NCBI GenBank assembly: GCA_020726505.1 | Contig: JAHLEZ010000012.1 | Coordinates: 1,922,001-1,986,000, forward strand | Length of the DNA stretch: 64,000 nucleotides | DNA from: Leptodontidium sp. MPI-SDFR-AT-0119 | Lineage: Eukaryota; Ascomycota; Leotiomycetes; Helotiales; Leptodontidiaceae | Direction: 5' to 3' | In this document: one piece after another, positions 47,091 to 59,901 of the stretch | How positions within the stretch are numbered: position 1 is the first letter of the stretch | How the letters are laid out: the number at the start of each line of letters is the position of its first letter | Notes under the pieces: generated by a model | Told to the model about the DNA's origin: nothing | The model's database searches: none | What the model saw: the letters and a program-made list of their open reading frames with translations, nothing else | Made by a program: the position numbers and the translations under genes

Positions 47091-50000
47091 TCACGTGAGG
47101 AATACTAAAACGCGTCCGTAGTCTTTCTTTTGTCTAGTCTTTGTCTTTTTATTTAACTAATTAGCTCTTTATCTTAGCTTTAATAGATTCGTCTTCTTTA
47201 CGGTTTTGTATTAGTTATAATTAATATCGTACGTTATTATTTTCCCCCTTAAATAAATCGGGCCATCTATATAAGACGTACTCGAGTTGCAAAGTAAGAT
47301 TCTTACTCTTTTTTTTACTTAACTAACGCGTTCTTAGGACCGTAGTACTACGAAGCGCGCTTAATAGCGCCCTGTTTTATAAGAACTCGATCCGAATACT
47401 CTCCTTACTTCGCGGCGACGACGACGGCCTCTTACAAACGTCTTTACAGATAAACTAGCCCCGCGGCGCCCGCGATAAACCCGTTAACCGTCCGTTATAG
47501 TTTTAGTTGACGTCTTTAAGGACCCTCTTACTAACCCCCCTAATATACGGCCTCTTAACTTCTTCTTACGCTTCCGACTAACTCCCCCTTATACTTTTAC
47601 TCTACTTACGGGCCGCTATACGGCTTATAGGGCCCTTTACTTTTCCCTTATAAACAGTCTTTTTAAGGCCTATTATAAAAAGGGCGACGTCGTACTTCCT
47701 TAGATTTAAGAGCCTCCGCTATACTTTAAATATCTCTTTACAAGCGACGATTCGCTCTACTAAGACTTTTAAACGAATATCTAAGTATATAATTATACTT
47801 TTGCTTTTACGTTAATTAATTATAAAAAGAATATATAAATCGACTTTTCACGCGGCGTTTAGTACTTTTAAATTTATAGTAAGCTTTTTCACTTTTAAGG
47901 CCCACTTCAGTCACCGGCTTATAAGGAACCCTCCTTTATATAGCTCTTCTTTTATAACCCGCTCTTTATAACGAACGTATAAGTAACTAACTTCCCTTAT
48001 TTAAACCGTACAGTCCTTTTACGGCTTACGGACACGTTTATAAACTATAACCCGTTTATTACGATTTATAAGACGGCCCGCGAGCGTCTTATAGACTAAT
48101 AAACTGATTTCCGGATCTTACTTAACTTGCAAATACGCTTAATTATCGAGTCGGGCGCGGATCGTTGTTGTAAGAACCTCTCGACTAGTAACGAAGTTAC
48201 GGCAATTATTTTAGACGAATATACGGATATAAGCCGCCGCGACTTAGTTCTTACGGTCCGTAAAGGGGGCCGCGAGCGTCCGCAAATATATATAGTTAAC
48301 GTTATATACGTTACGTATATGCCTTTATATTACGTCTTACTCTTTCTGTACGGCGACCTTAGTTAGTACTGCGGTTTATAGTTATAAGACCAGAATAGGA
48401 CTCGTTAACGGACGCGGCTTAAACAGCGGGCCTTTTACTAGTACTACCTTTACGTTTGTGAGGCCTTCTCCCCGCTCTTTTACGCCGGCTGCCTCTTATA
48501 ATAATATATCGTCGACGCGTATATCGCTTACGAGAAAACAACACTTAATTAGCTCTAGTCGCACTAGTAGAACATTTGCGCGGACGTATATATTAGGCTT
48601 GCGGACGCTCTTATCCGCGAGGACGTAAATACAAGCGACCTCGGCCGTTGGTTTATTCTCCCGTTAAGCTTTATTAGTAGCGATTACTTTATATAGTAAC
48701 TCTTTTAAGACTTAATAGCTATTATATAGTACTTTAGTAAGCTAAGCTTTTTTATTACGTTTACAGCTAACTCGTATTAGCCTAAGATTATAGTAAACCT
48801 CTTACACAGATAATAGGCCGTTAATCGTCTAAATCTCCTTTACCGAGTCTTTATACTTAAGGTAAAGGAGCTTTTTATAGACCTTAAGAATCACCTTTTC
48901 AGACTATACGTGGACCACGTTTATACGATTAAGTACTAGAAGCGTAGCCTCTTATATATATACTTACTTTTATTCTTAAAGCGAGGGGCTATCTTTTTAA
49001 CGCCCGAGCTAATCGACGAGGTCGTTTATGCCGAGCTCTTAAACCTATCGTGGGATCTTACGAGTAAGCTTACGACTATTGTTACTAGTCAGATGTCTCA
49101 CGGACTATATAGCCTTAAAGATAACCCGAGAGCGCTATATATAGTCTATAAGACGCCTACGGTCTTACTCGCGTATTAAAAGAGGTTCCTAAAGGCGTTT
49201 ACGGCTACGACGATCGTTCGCGAGGATAGGTATCCCGAGTACCGCCGCCGGGACGACGGCCGAACGTTCACGGTCCGTAAATTAAGCTGCCTAAGCTAAG
49301 AAGTCGTCTATAATAATCGCTAAATAGTCCCGTATAACTTATACTTTTTTTTAAAAGTTCCGCTTGTATATTAACGTTAAGGTTTACGCTTTTATATAAG
49401 TAATTAAATATATTTACAAGTACGTTTATAAAGGGACAGATTATATAATAGTTACTGTTTTTAGTACGGACGATGAGATCACCTATTATGTTTAAGCACG
49501 GTACGTGGGTCTTATAAAGGCTTTCTAGCGCTTATTCGAGTACGCAATGTACTAAGAGTTCCCCTTAGTCTAGTACTTAGTAATCTACTTCCCTAGGCAA
49601 TATATAATTTACTTTATAAACGACCTTTCGCTTAAATAAGTAGCCGCGAAGGTCGTAAACGCCTATTTAACGTTAATAGCCTTCTTTAAGTATAATGCCA
49701 CGCACGAGGACGGCCGCTAATACTTATACCACGAGTTTTTATAACACTTTATTTAAAAAGCGGATTATAAAGTCTAAGTATAACGTTAACGAGGGTATAA
49801 TATTAGTTATATTTATTATTATAGCTTAGTTTCGGGCGAGCGGTACTACTTACGACTCTTACTTACGGTCGTTCGTAGGCCGCGGTCCTTTAAAGAGCTT
49901 TATAAGGTCGAGGGTGTCTATTATCTCACGTATTACGTTACTTATATCGCCTGTAAATTAGTTAAAAGCGACTAAAAGTAATTCTAATACTTTGACGAGG

Positions 50001-52040
50001 CTATCTTATTAACGACTAGCTACGGTTTATAAACTCTCTTTTTTATAAGCGTTCGTTAGTAATTAATTACGGACCCGCGAGTAATCTAAGACCGGTATAA
50101 AAAGTACTTTTGCGACGACTTAGCCTATAAGTTAGCCCACGACTAATTAGTGAGCTTCTTACTCCCCTTAATTAATCCTTACTACGACTATAGCCTCTTC
50201 TTACTCAAGCTCGGCCTTACGGATCTCTAACGGACGCTTACGGACGTCGGCTTACTTAAGAACGTCTTTAACTAAACCGTAAGTTATAATACGGCCACTT
50301 AATAAGTCGATCTCGCCCACGAGACGTCCTTAGCGTCCGTAATATAGACTTAGCTTAACCTAGACTAGCGTGCCTGCTTCTAAACGATTATAACAGCTAT
50401 TACGAACGACCTGTAAATTACTTATTTCTACTTATAAAGCCCTGGCGGTACTAGTAAGACTTTTGTCACGGCAAAAGCAGACCTGCAGTCGCCAAACTGT
50501 AGTATTTAGGTACATAAGTACACCACCAGAAAACGCCCCTAATTCTGGCTGTCACAACTTTCCTTTATTAAACCTTATACTATTATTACCGTAATTAAGG
50601 CAAAATAATCCTTTACGTAGCGTTTACGGGCATTGCGGCTTTACTTCTTCCAAAAGGACACACGTCTTACTCCTAGTTCCGGATCTTACTTAAGCTTAAC
50701 GAGTCGTCCGTAAGTACGATTACTAAGACAAGTAAACTAGGCCAGTACTTACGTATAACAAACCTAATTATCTAAGACAAGGTGCCGATATAACACAAGT
50801 ATTACTTTAAGGTCGTATATTAGCTCTTAGTTAATTTATAATCCGTAACGGACGACGTCTTCTTTAGCAGGGTACCTGTTGTCCTTAATAGTGACTTTAT
50901 ATAAATCCTATTAGTAGTTCTATATAGTTTACGGGCTAAGATCGTATAAGCGTACTTATAATAAACGTAAATTTAGCGGCGGCTCTATTAACTCTTTTTA
51001 TAAATAAATATATAAGTCCGTAACGACCTATTAAAGTAAGATTTTATAAACTAAATTAATAGTCTTTTATATAACCCTTCTTTAAACAGCCAAATCACGC
51101 CCCCGCCTTTTATCTTACGCGCTAAGTTAATTATAGACTTAATTAATTACGTTTATTTACAAGAACGACTTTTATAAGCGCCCTAGGACTACTAAGCCTT
51201 TTATAAACGGGTAATCTTATTAACTCTAAATAATACAGTTCGCGAGCTAAATTAAACGATCTTAAATATACTCCTTGGCCAAGAACGGACGTACTTAGTT
51301 ATTAATTCGGCTAATATAAATAAGGTAAACCCGGAAATTATTAAGTTACCTCCGGAAGTCTTATAAAATATTTGTCTCCTAGGCTTACTACTCTCACGGC
51401 TACAACTTAAAGTCGGCGCGCCTATAATACTCTTATAGAACCTCTGTCTATAGGAAGGGCTTTATAATAAGTCGCAGATATTAATTTATAGCCTAAGAAG
51501 GTTTATAATTTAAGTTCGGCTACTTAGCGGCGACTTTAATAGCTAGTTATAAACAATTCTACGAATTAAACTTAAGTTTATAAATTAGTAGTTATCCTTT
51601 ACCCTCTCTTATAAGTAATTCTTATTTATATTATCCTTTGTAATAACTATTAATAAGTCGTAAGGCTAGTCCTTTAAAGTAATAAAGGTAAATTTATAGT
51701 GGCTAGTTTTTATTTACGGGTAATTTTATATAGTAATATCACGGGTCACTTTTAAGGCAAGTCTTTGTATTTTCTTACCCCTTAATATAAACTTTACGTA
51801 TAATATAATATACTTAGAAATTTTATAAGGTCTTACTTAGTTTTTAGTTTATTTACGAGTTATTTATAGGCTATTTACGGATTCTTTTTCTTTTATTTTA
51901 CTTATTATTATTTATACTTATTTATAAGTGTTTATAAATCCTCTCTTTTATTTTAAATTTCACGCTAACGAGTAATAGTAAGCTATTTAAAACTCGTTTA
52001 TATTATATTAAACTAAATATAAATCTCATTTTTAAAAATA
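47091..52040 (+). mobile_element. Helitron A, RIP-degraded
   Basis: Helitron-type Rep/helicase frame on the plus strand, full of TAA/TAG. The N-terminal domain is still open at 48127-48366 (GADRCCKNLSTSNEV, ILDEYTDISRRD, YMPLYYVLLFLYGD). The replication-initiator region follows at about 48,630-49,270 (GRWFILPLSFISS, SFFITFTAN, YGLKDNPRALYIVYKT). The PIF1-like helicase starts at about 50,440 with the Walker A remnant PGGTSKTF, split by a 93-bp insertion, then continues with FTGIAALLL. Outer ends are not determined; the given span is approximate. Confidence 0.8.
50464..50556. mobile_element. 93-bp TG...CA element, TSD ACTTT
   Basis: Starts TGTCACGG and ends GGCTGTCACA. Perfect 5-base duplications ACTTT at 50459-50463 and 50557-50561. 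It sits exactly inside the Helitron A Walker A codons. Little or no RIP damage, so it is younger than the host element. Structure fits a very short solo LTR or TRIM-like element. Confidence 0.85.
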
Positions 52041-54722
52041 CTATTACGTGAAATACTTTAATTAGCCGTAACTAGTGGCCCGTCACTAGCTATAGGAACA
52101 CTAGAATCCTCGGTTTATTAACTGTACGTACCCGCGAATAACTGTATTAACTTAATATAATATCGTCGCGTATAAACGCGCTTTTTTAATTACTTTTTAA
52201 TCGTTAAATTAAACTCTTTAATAGACTCTTTACTACTTTAATAGTGTGTGGCGTGTAGTCGTAATCGACTTACTACTAATTTCCGTACGAATCACGTTAG
52301 GGCTTAATATAAGACGTGTTATAAATATAAAGTACGTCCGTACGTTTATAAAAGTGCTCTTAATCGTTAATTGACTTTACTTTTAGTCAAATCCTCAATA
52401 ACCTCTAACAGAAATCAATCCGAATACTCCTCGACAAACTCGTAGCGGCTCCGTTACGGCTCTTATAAATAATTTACGACTTATAAAACGTCGTCGTCGA
52501 ACGAAGGCTTAAATAAAAGTAGCACGAGAAGTAGCGCGAGCTCAAAATAATCCTCCTCTTACTTTTCCTCTTTTATAGCCTAAAATACTACTATTACCTC
52601 CTCCTTTTACGAGTCCTTTACGGCCTAAAACACTACTACCTCCTCTTGCGAGTCCTTTACGGCCCGAAACACCTCCTCCTCTTATAATACTTATACTTAT
52701 TATATTAGCTCCCTTTTAGGCGATTCTAGTTAAGTTTTAGTCCGTTTTTATTATTATAGGTCCGCAAGATATTAGTCTTATAACCCACGAGTATATAAAA
52801 TATAACGCATTTTATTAAATCGACGAGCGAATAGCTAAAGGAGACTATAAGCTTTATTATAAAAAAGGGGCGGTTTATATAGACTTATTACAAGATCCGC
52901 CAAGCGTATTACGAAGGCTATTAAATAATATAAATCCGCGAAGTAATACTTTTCGCTAGAAGATATATAATTTAACTTTCTTTTTTACGTTTATTAAGAC
53001 TAATAAGGAAGACTATATTAACTTAACTCGCGGGTTAATTACTTTTACGGCTCACAGAGAGCTTTATTACTTATAAAGGCCCTTAATTCCCGGTTTGTAA
53101 TAAGCGCCTGCTTTTACTTAACTGGTTTTTTACGACCTTAATTTCGTAACTAATATTTGGCTTAAGTAATACTCTTAACTTAACGTTACGGTTTTACGTG
53201 ATTTACATTAAATAGTTATTAAAAAGAATCTATTTACGGCTAAATACTAAACCGCCTAAGAGCGTTTATAATTATAAGATAATAATTTTCGGATCGTTAT
53301 TAGCCCACAAATGCGACTAGTTTTATAAAGTAGTACTAATAAGAGACGAGAAAATCTACTTATTACGGATAAACTTGCGGGGATTATTTTAGACAAGTAT
53401 AACAAAGTTAACTTTCGAGATATTATTTTTACGGTCCGCGAATTAGGCCGTAATAATTCGCTTTTATATTAAGTACACGTTACGAACTTAGTGTACTTTC
53501 TATTAAGTTACTTGTTACTCTTTCCTTATAGTAAACTAGGGTAATATTAGTCTTTACGGCTTTACGATTAAGACTGCTTTTAGCTAAATTAATAGTTAAT
53601 ATAATAGCCGTTTTATAAGTACTAGCTCTTTTCGCGGACTAGTTAGTCACGTACTTTCTTTTATATTAACCGCTTATTTTAATAATATGTTATTAACGTT
53701 TATATTACCTATTAAACGACACGACTTAATTAATTATAGACTCACTAGGAAGATATACGTGTGGACTTATATAACGGGCTTACGGATACGTTAATCTATG
53801 TAAATACAAATTCTATAAATTACGGACGTCGTTTTATTCTCTTGTCTTCTTTTATAAGTAGTAATTGTTTTATATAATAGTTATTTTAAGATTCTATAAC
53901 AATAATTCGTTATTTCGGCCGGCTTACTCTTTTTATTACGTTTACGACTAACTTACGATAACCTGAAATCGTTTATAAGTTAAAAAAAATAAAATCTTAA
54001 TCTATTAACCGCCTTAATATTATCGCTTACGTTTTTTGTTTAAAGGTTAAAGAGCTTTTAAGTAACGTTATTAAAAAGGGGGTTTTTAGAAAACATTATG
54101 CTTACGTATATACTATTAAGTATTAAAAGCGTGGCTTATTATATTTACACTTACTTCTTTAGCTTAAGAATCTAAGTAATTACTTAGTACCTTAATAAGT
54201 TAATAAGATTATTTTTATAGAGATTCTAAATAAGGTTATAGACTTTATAAGTGAGTTATAGGAATTAGTCTTAAATAATATAACTTACGGACTATATAAA
54301 CGTGACTTCCTTAACGCTCCTTATATAGCCCGTAAGTCCTTAAACGACCTGTTAACGTATTAAAACCGATTTCTAAAAGAGTTTTAGGTAATTACGGCTA
54401 TTTACGAGGACAAGTACTTTATTTATTAGCGTAGGTAAAATAGACGGACATTTATAGTCCGTAAAGGCGGCCGAGATATATAATTAAATAACTGTTAAGT
54501 TATTTCGTATAATCTATATTTCTTTAACTATTATTATTTACATATTAACGTCGAGGTTTACGGCTTAGTTTAAGCTATAAAGTATATTTATAAGTACGTA
54601 TATAAAGGTATAGATTATATAACTCTTGTGGTCTTAAATATAAACGACGAAATTACTAATTACGTATAAGCGCGGTACGTAAGTCCTTTAGAGGCTATAT
54701 AGTGACTTCTCGAGTACCTTAC

Positions 54723-56779
54723 TTATCCCCTTGAGTGCCACCAGGAGCGCCCTCCTGTAGGCCCTGTACAGCACCCCTAAGCGAGAGCCTAATTAAGCGA
54801 GGAACACCAAAATTTCAGGGCAGTCACCAAAAGAGCCTTATTTTACAGCCAAATCGTGTCATTTTCTATGAAAGACTACAAAGCATTCTGTTAATTTACA
54901 AAGATGGACATCACACTCTTTACATCCAAACGTTGAGCAAGATCTCTTGCTTGGGCGGCCCATATTAGCGGCTCTTTCAGCCAGAGCTACTCTCTTCCTA
55001 GGCTGATCAAAAAACCTGCCCCCTTTACACGCTACGCAGTCTGCTTTTGTAGGCATCTTAATAAGTGTATGTTGATGAACTGGAACCTCAAAAGCGTCTC
55101 CAGATAGCCCTAAAACACGCCTCTTACGAGAGCCCGGTGTATCCCTCCCAATCGCTATCAATGACTCCACAAGCTGTATGCGGAAATCGTCCTGACTATA
55201 GAAATTGACGGTTTCGACGTCATATTCAGAGTACTTGCAAACTAAGTAGCAGTTACTAAGTACTACTAACAACATGTATTGGTGTAAACTTTGGATTAGA
55301 CCTCTCTAGATACGCCTGAGGCCACCATTATGAGAGTGCAGTTGGTCCCCTAAGTCTACAGCTCCCATAAACTAGTTGTAGGCATCGAAGCTCTCTGGGA
55401 TCCACAGCTCTTTGGTAGCCTCACCGTCCTCATATGGAGCCCTACTTACAACTGCATTGCCGGCAGTCTCTTTTGGACGTTTCTGCATACGTAAAACCTT
55501 GTTTTTGCCATCCTAATATGTCGACATAAGTAGGGCAAAGGCTCCATCCTGGAAGCCCTGTTGACTGACTAGACCCGACTCTGTAGGGAAGGTATGAGTC
55601 TCACCCTAGGGCATAGCATTCGGCCCTTTCTCCCTATGTTTCTTAAGGTCCACAAGCTCTTGAACTACTCCAGATGAAATCCGACATGTACCCGTAGATG
55701 CGATATTCATCTTCCGTAGGTGCTCAAACAGCTGTGGAGAAGTGAAGAGGTTATCAACATACACATGGTACGTTGCCTCCGGGAGAGAGCTCAAAAGGTG
55801 TAGTACTACTACTTGAGTCTTATTGAGATCCTTGGGTTTCTCGACTTTGTATGCACCACCTTGCTTCCCAGGTATGTGGTACGCCCACTTCAAAAAGAAG
55901 CCTTTCTGTGTAATAACCCATATCTTGATTCCAGTAAGTGTTGGCTTCCCAGGTATAGTAGTAATGAATTTGCTTCGGCCGGTGTACCGCTGAATAGCCT
56001 CATCTACAGCTAGCTGCTGCCCTGGTTTCCAAAAGCGTAGGTTTGTTTCTTGAATATGTGTATTTAATGGTTCCGTCTATGTACAGGTTAGCTTAATACA
56101 GCTAAATTAAGTGAGGAATTAACCTTTGCATACAAGTGGGCATTCTCATCCTCACAGATTCTGAATCGCCGGCGTAACTCTTGAAACCGGTTCCTTGAAA
56201 AGAGCTTAATAATAGGGTGAAAAGGCGTTAATTTCTTCGTGGACTAGTAGTCGTAAATAGTGTTTGTAGGGTACACTGTCATGTAAATACAAAAGGCTAA
56301 ATACAAGTAGATTTCCTTCCGAGAAGTAAGATGCTATGCCGCTGCACGAGATCTAGGTTTTAGTGCATTATTAGATGAATCCCTTTGGTAGGAGTTTGTA
56401 GCCAAAACGATTTGATCTACTATATTTGTGTTGTAGTACTGTGTGAAGAGGGTAATTGGGTCTGCTAGAGAGTAATCTTCTGGCATATGTACTTCAAAAT
56501 CAAAATCGTCTAGCTCCATACGTTTAAAGGAGGTGCCAGCCTTTAGAAGAGGCTTTACCTTCGGCCGAAGGGTCCCAGCATCGGTGGTATCTGCAACTAC
56601 AGGTTCGGGCATTGTTGTTGCATTGGAATGGAGATAATTGTGGGCAAAAAAGTGGCTTTGTTAATGTCTTTGTTATGCCCCGCACGGGCGCTAAGGAGCC
56701 CTGTAGTGACAGGCTACCATGGCAACCGTTCAGCGCACGTGCGCTGTGGGGAGGGCGCTTATGGCACTCAAGGGGATAA
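54723..56779 (-). mobile_element. piggyBac-type transposon with intact TIR cores
   Basis: Inverted termini TTATCCCCTTGAGTGCCA at 54723-54740 and its perfect reverse complement at 56762-56779, with further similarity inwards (GCGCCCTC). The enclosed minus-strand transposase is described separately. Length about 2.06 kb. I could not identify a clean TTAA target duplication; the left flank is TTAC and the right flank AGAATT. Inserted in Helitron B and visibly less RIP-damaged than it. Confidence 0.85.
54859..56612 (-). pseudogene. piggyBac transposase (DDE_Tnp_1_7), inactivated
   Basis: N-terminal frame 56612-56334 (DPITLFTQYYNTNIVDQIV). The catalytic part has all three Asp in context: LAVDEAIQRYTGRS (about 55,990), YVDNLFTS (about 55,760) and MGAVDLGDQL (about 55,350). 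The C-terminal Cys-rich domain is at about 55,050-54,870 (CVACKGGRFF, FGCKECDVHLC). Several in-frame stops occur, for instance the TAG directly before the third Asp segment, consistent with CAG to TAG. Frames also change around 56,040-56,330 (introns or indels). Probably non-functional. Confidence 0.85.
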
Positions 56780-57994
56780 AGAATTCCTACTTATATAACA
56801 CCTTGTAGTTTATTTATAAGGGGAGTAAACGGTTTACTTTTTAGCCGGAATCCCCTTAAAAGAGTTAATTATAAAACGAAATACGGCCCGATCTACACTT
56901 ATAAAGTTCTTTAAGTTTAATATAAAAAACCCTATTGTAAGATTATAATTATATTCGGAGTTTCTAACTTACTACGTTTAAGATTAAAAAACCCGTAAAT
57001 AAAAGTTCCGACAAAAGGGGGAAAACTGTCGGTTATATATACTATTATAGCCCCGTTTTAGGCAAGCGTTTTTATTTACGGCTCTTTTTAATAGTCGTTC
57101 GCGGACTAAAATTGTTTAAAGAGTTATTTAATTTTAAGGGCACTACGTACGAGACTTATAAGGCCGCCTATATTACTCGCGGGTTAGCCGAAAACGACTA
57201 AGAGTAATATTAGTACTTTAATAAGGCAAAGCTTTTTACTTTAATAGGCGGTTTATAGACGCTTTTCTTAACTAGGCTCCGCTAATAGGAGATTACGGAC
57301 TTACAAGTTATTTAGGACTAATACAAAGACCACTTCTGTGACGATTTAATATATAAATTATAAACTAAATTAGGATTTTCTCTTTTTCTCTTAAATCCTT
57401 ATTACGATTACGGTTTATTTTTACTCGCGGTTAGACTTACGGATTAACAACGGACGCTTACGGGTATTAAGTTGCCTTCTTATATATAAGACTAGGCCCG
57501 TAGCCACGCCTAATAATTAAAAAGAAATCAAAACGAAGATTTAATTACGTTAACTAAAACGATAAGAGGTTAGCTAAATACGGACTAACTTGCGGCTTTT
57601 ATAGAGATTATAACGGCTATTATTATAAACCTATAAACCGTACATTTTTATATTTAAGGCTAAGGCGGCTCTAGTAAGACGTTTCTTTATAAAAGTCTTT
57701 ATTACTATTATTATAACCAAAGGGAAACGGTCCTTTGTATTACGTTTACGGGTATTACGGCTCTCTTACTACTTAATAGACGTACGTCACACTCGCAATT
57801 CAAGATTCTAATTAATCTTACAAAGTAGTCCGTTAGTAGTATTATAAAGTAAAGTACTCTTAGCGCTCTCTTATAACAAACAGACTTAATTATTTAGGAC
57901 GAAGTGCCTATATAAAATAAATATTATTTTAAAGTAATTCACCGCCTATACGTTAATTTACAGACTATTATAAATAATATTTTATTTAGTAAGG

Positions 57995-58145
57995 TGTAAC
58001 GACTGGCTCCTGTGCAGTCGTCACGTGTGTACTGGCTATGCCGCATCGGGCCTAGCCCTAATTAGTCAGCCTCTCCTTAAGAGAGTGCTTCGTGTTCCTG
58101 TAGCTTTCCTCTCCTCAATTGATTCTTCTAAGTCAGACCGTCACA
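57995..58145. mobile_element. Solo LTR, 151 bp, TSD TAAGG
   Basis: Starts TGTAACG and ends CGTCACA. Perfect duplications TAAGG at 57990-57994 and 58146-58150. Inserted in the helicase part of Helitron B. GC-normal and apparently not RIP-mutated. Confidence 0.88.
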
Positions 58146-59286
58146 TAAGGTACTCGTAATCCTTAGGGGAGACTTTATATAAATCCTTTTAGTTATACCC
58201 TGCGACTCACAGGTAAATATTATTAGCGCTTGCCTTTAAAAGTCGTTTATTTAACCACGACTTCGTTAGATTACGTTATAAATTAATATATAAGTCTAAG
58301 AGGGGGTTTACAGTTCGGAATTTATTAACTAAGTTAGTAATCTACCTTATAACCCTCGGCAAGAGTACTTAATTACAATTCTAGAGTACGTAAATTAGCC
58401 TATTAATATTTCCGGCTTAATTTAATCTATATACCCGTAAGACCTTCTTACAAAAGCCGCTATTAATTTTATTACTTTTACAGGCTAATGTTTATTATTA
58501 ACTCTAAATACTATAGTTATAGAACTTAACAAAATAATCCTTAATTGACTTACGGGTCAAAATCAGACATATTTAGTCGTAAACACATACGTAATAGACG
58601 TAAATATAGTCAAAGCTAATATTTATTAATTCTCAGCTAAAACTCTTTAGAAAATCGATCTTCTGTCACTTCCCCCTTTATAATTACACTTAAAGCTTAG
58701 CGCGCTAATACTTCTTTTACAGAATCTCGCACTACTTAAAGGGCTATATAATAGGACGTAAATAGTAATAATAAGTTTACGGACGTACTATATTAAGGCG
58801 TAGATCTTAAGGGGAGACTTTAATAGTTAATTACAAGTGCTCCCACGGATTAAACTGACCGTAACGGACGAAAGATTAAGAATAACTCTTTAATAAAAGT
58901 AGTTTCTAGTCCGTTTATATTTCGTAATAACGATTAATAAGTTATAAGAGTAGTCTTTTTATACTATTAGGCTAGATTTACGGACGCCCGTTTTCACTTA
59001 CGGGTAATTATACGTAGGGCTCTTATAGACGTCAAGAGTTAAAGGGTTAAGCGTGCTTTTACTCGTTAAAAGCGAAGGCTAGACGCTTAACGTTATATTT
59101 CTAGAAGTATTAATAGATATTCGTTAACTTTATAACGTTTTACGTACGTCGTGTAATTTATTATGCGACTTACAGTCTATTTTATAAGTTTACGGGTATA
59201 TTTTATAGGTTAGTAAATTACTAGAGGTTATATATTAAAGTAAAAAGTTATTTAAGTAGACCGTAAACTTATTTTTAATTTAAATA

Positions 59287-59455
59287 ACACCCCCGCAAGG
59301 GACCCCGTAGGATTTTTAAAGACTATAAATACCCCTGTAAAGGACCCCGTGGGATTTTTAAAAGTAATAACACCTTTATAAGGGACTTGTAATAAGATTT
59401 TCGGACCCGCAAACTCAACTTATACCCCCGAAGGGGACTTATAATAGGATTTATA
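59287..59455. repeat. Four degenerate tandem units of about 40-55 bases
   Basis: Each unit has the form CCCC(G/T)nAAGGGACCCCGTAGGATTT, progressively altered by transitions (later copies read GGGACTTGTAATAAGATTT and GGGGACTTATAATAGGATTT), as expected for a RIP-hit tandem array. Confidence 0.75.
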
Positions 59456-59748
59456 GCTCAATCGAGCCCTCCTCCTCTTAATTAGCCTCCTCTTGGAGGG
59501 AGTCGGCGATTTACTTATAAAGAGCGGCATAGGCGACTAAGATTTAGCGGCGAGTGCGGCGGGGGCGGCGGATTTGCCTTATAATAGTAAGGAACCGGCG
59601 GCGGGTTATTATAAGTTAGTTACAGGTTAATTACAGTCTATTTCGACTTATAAATTAATTTAAATTATAAGTTTAAACGTACTTAATAAAGTACTAAGAG
59701 TAACTTAGGCATTTCTACGACTATAAGTGCGACTTATAAAATAACTAG

Positions 59749-59901
59749 TGTGAAGGGGACAAAGCCCAATCGTATCGACAAAAGAGCCAAAAGTAGTATT
59801 TGTTATGTATGTTCTGTGGATGCAACTCTACAGCTGGCAGCCGGCCATATAAAGGGGTAGTCAAGTCAGCTGACAAGCTCTCACGTGCCATCCCCACCAC
59901 A
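59749..59901. mobile_element. Possible solo LTR, 153 bp, CTAG flanks
   Basis: Starts TGTGAAGGGG and ends CCCCACCACA, with CTAG directly on each side (59745-59748 and 59902-59905). GC-normal island in AT-rich DNA. The four-base palindromic duplication is weaker evidence than for the other LTRs. Confidence 0.55.

Larger units (their letters stand above)
52041..59200 (+). mobile_element. Helitron B, RIP-degraded and interrupted
   Basis: Second, related Helitron in the same orientation, more decayed than A. The N-terminal domain can be followed at about 53,340-53,560 (GIILDKYNKVNFRDI). The Rep region lies at about 53,800-54,450 (RRFILLSSFISSN, LFITFTTN). The helicase resumes at about 56,800 and shows Walker A (GGSSKTFLYKS) at about 57,670, then FTGITALLLLN and DEVPIQNKYYF. 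Interrupted by the piggyBac element (54723-56779) and a solo LTR (57995-58145). Limits are approximate. Confidence 0.75.
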
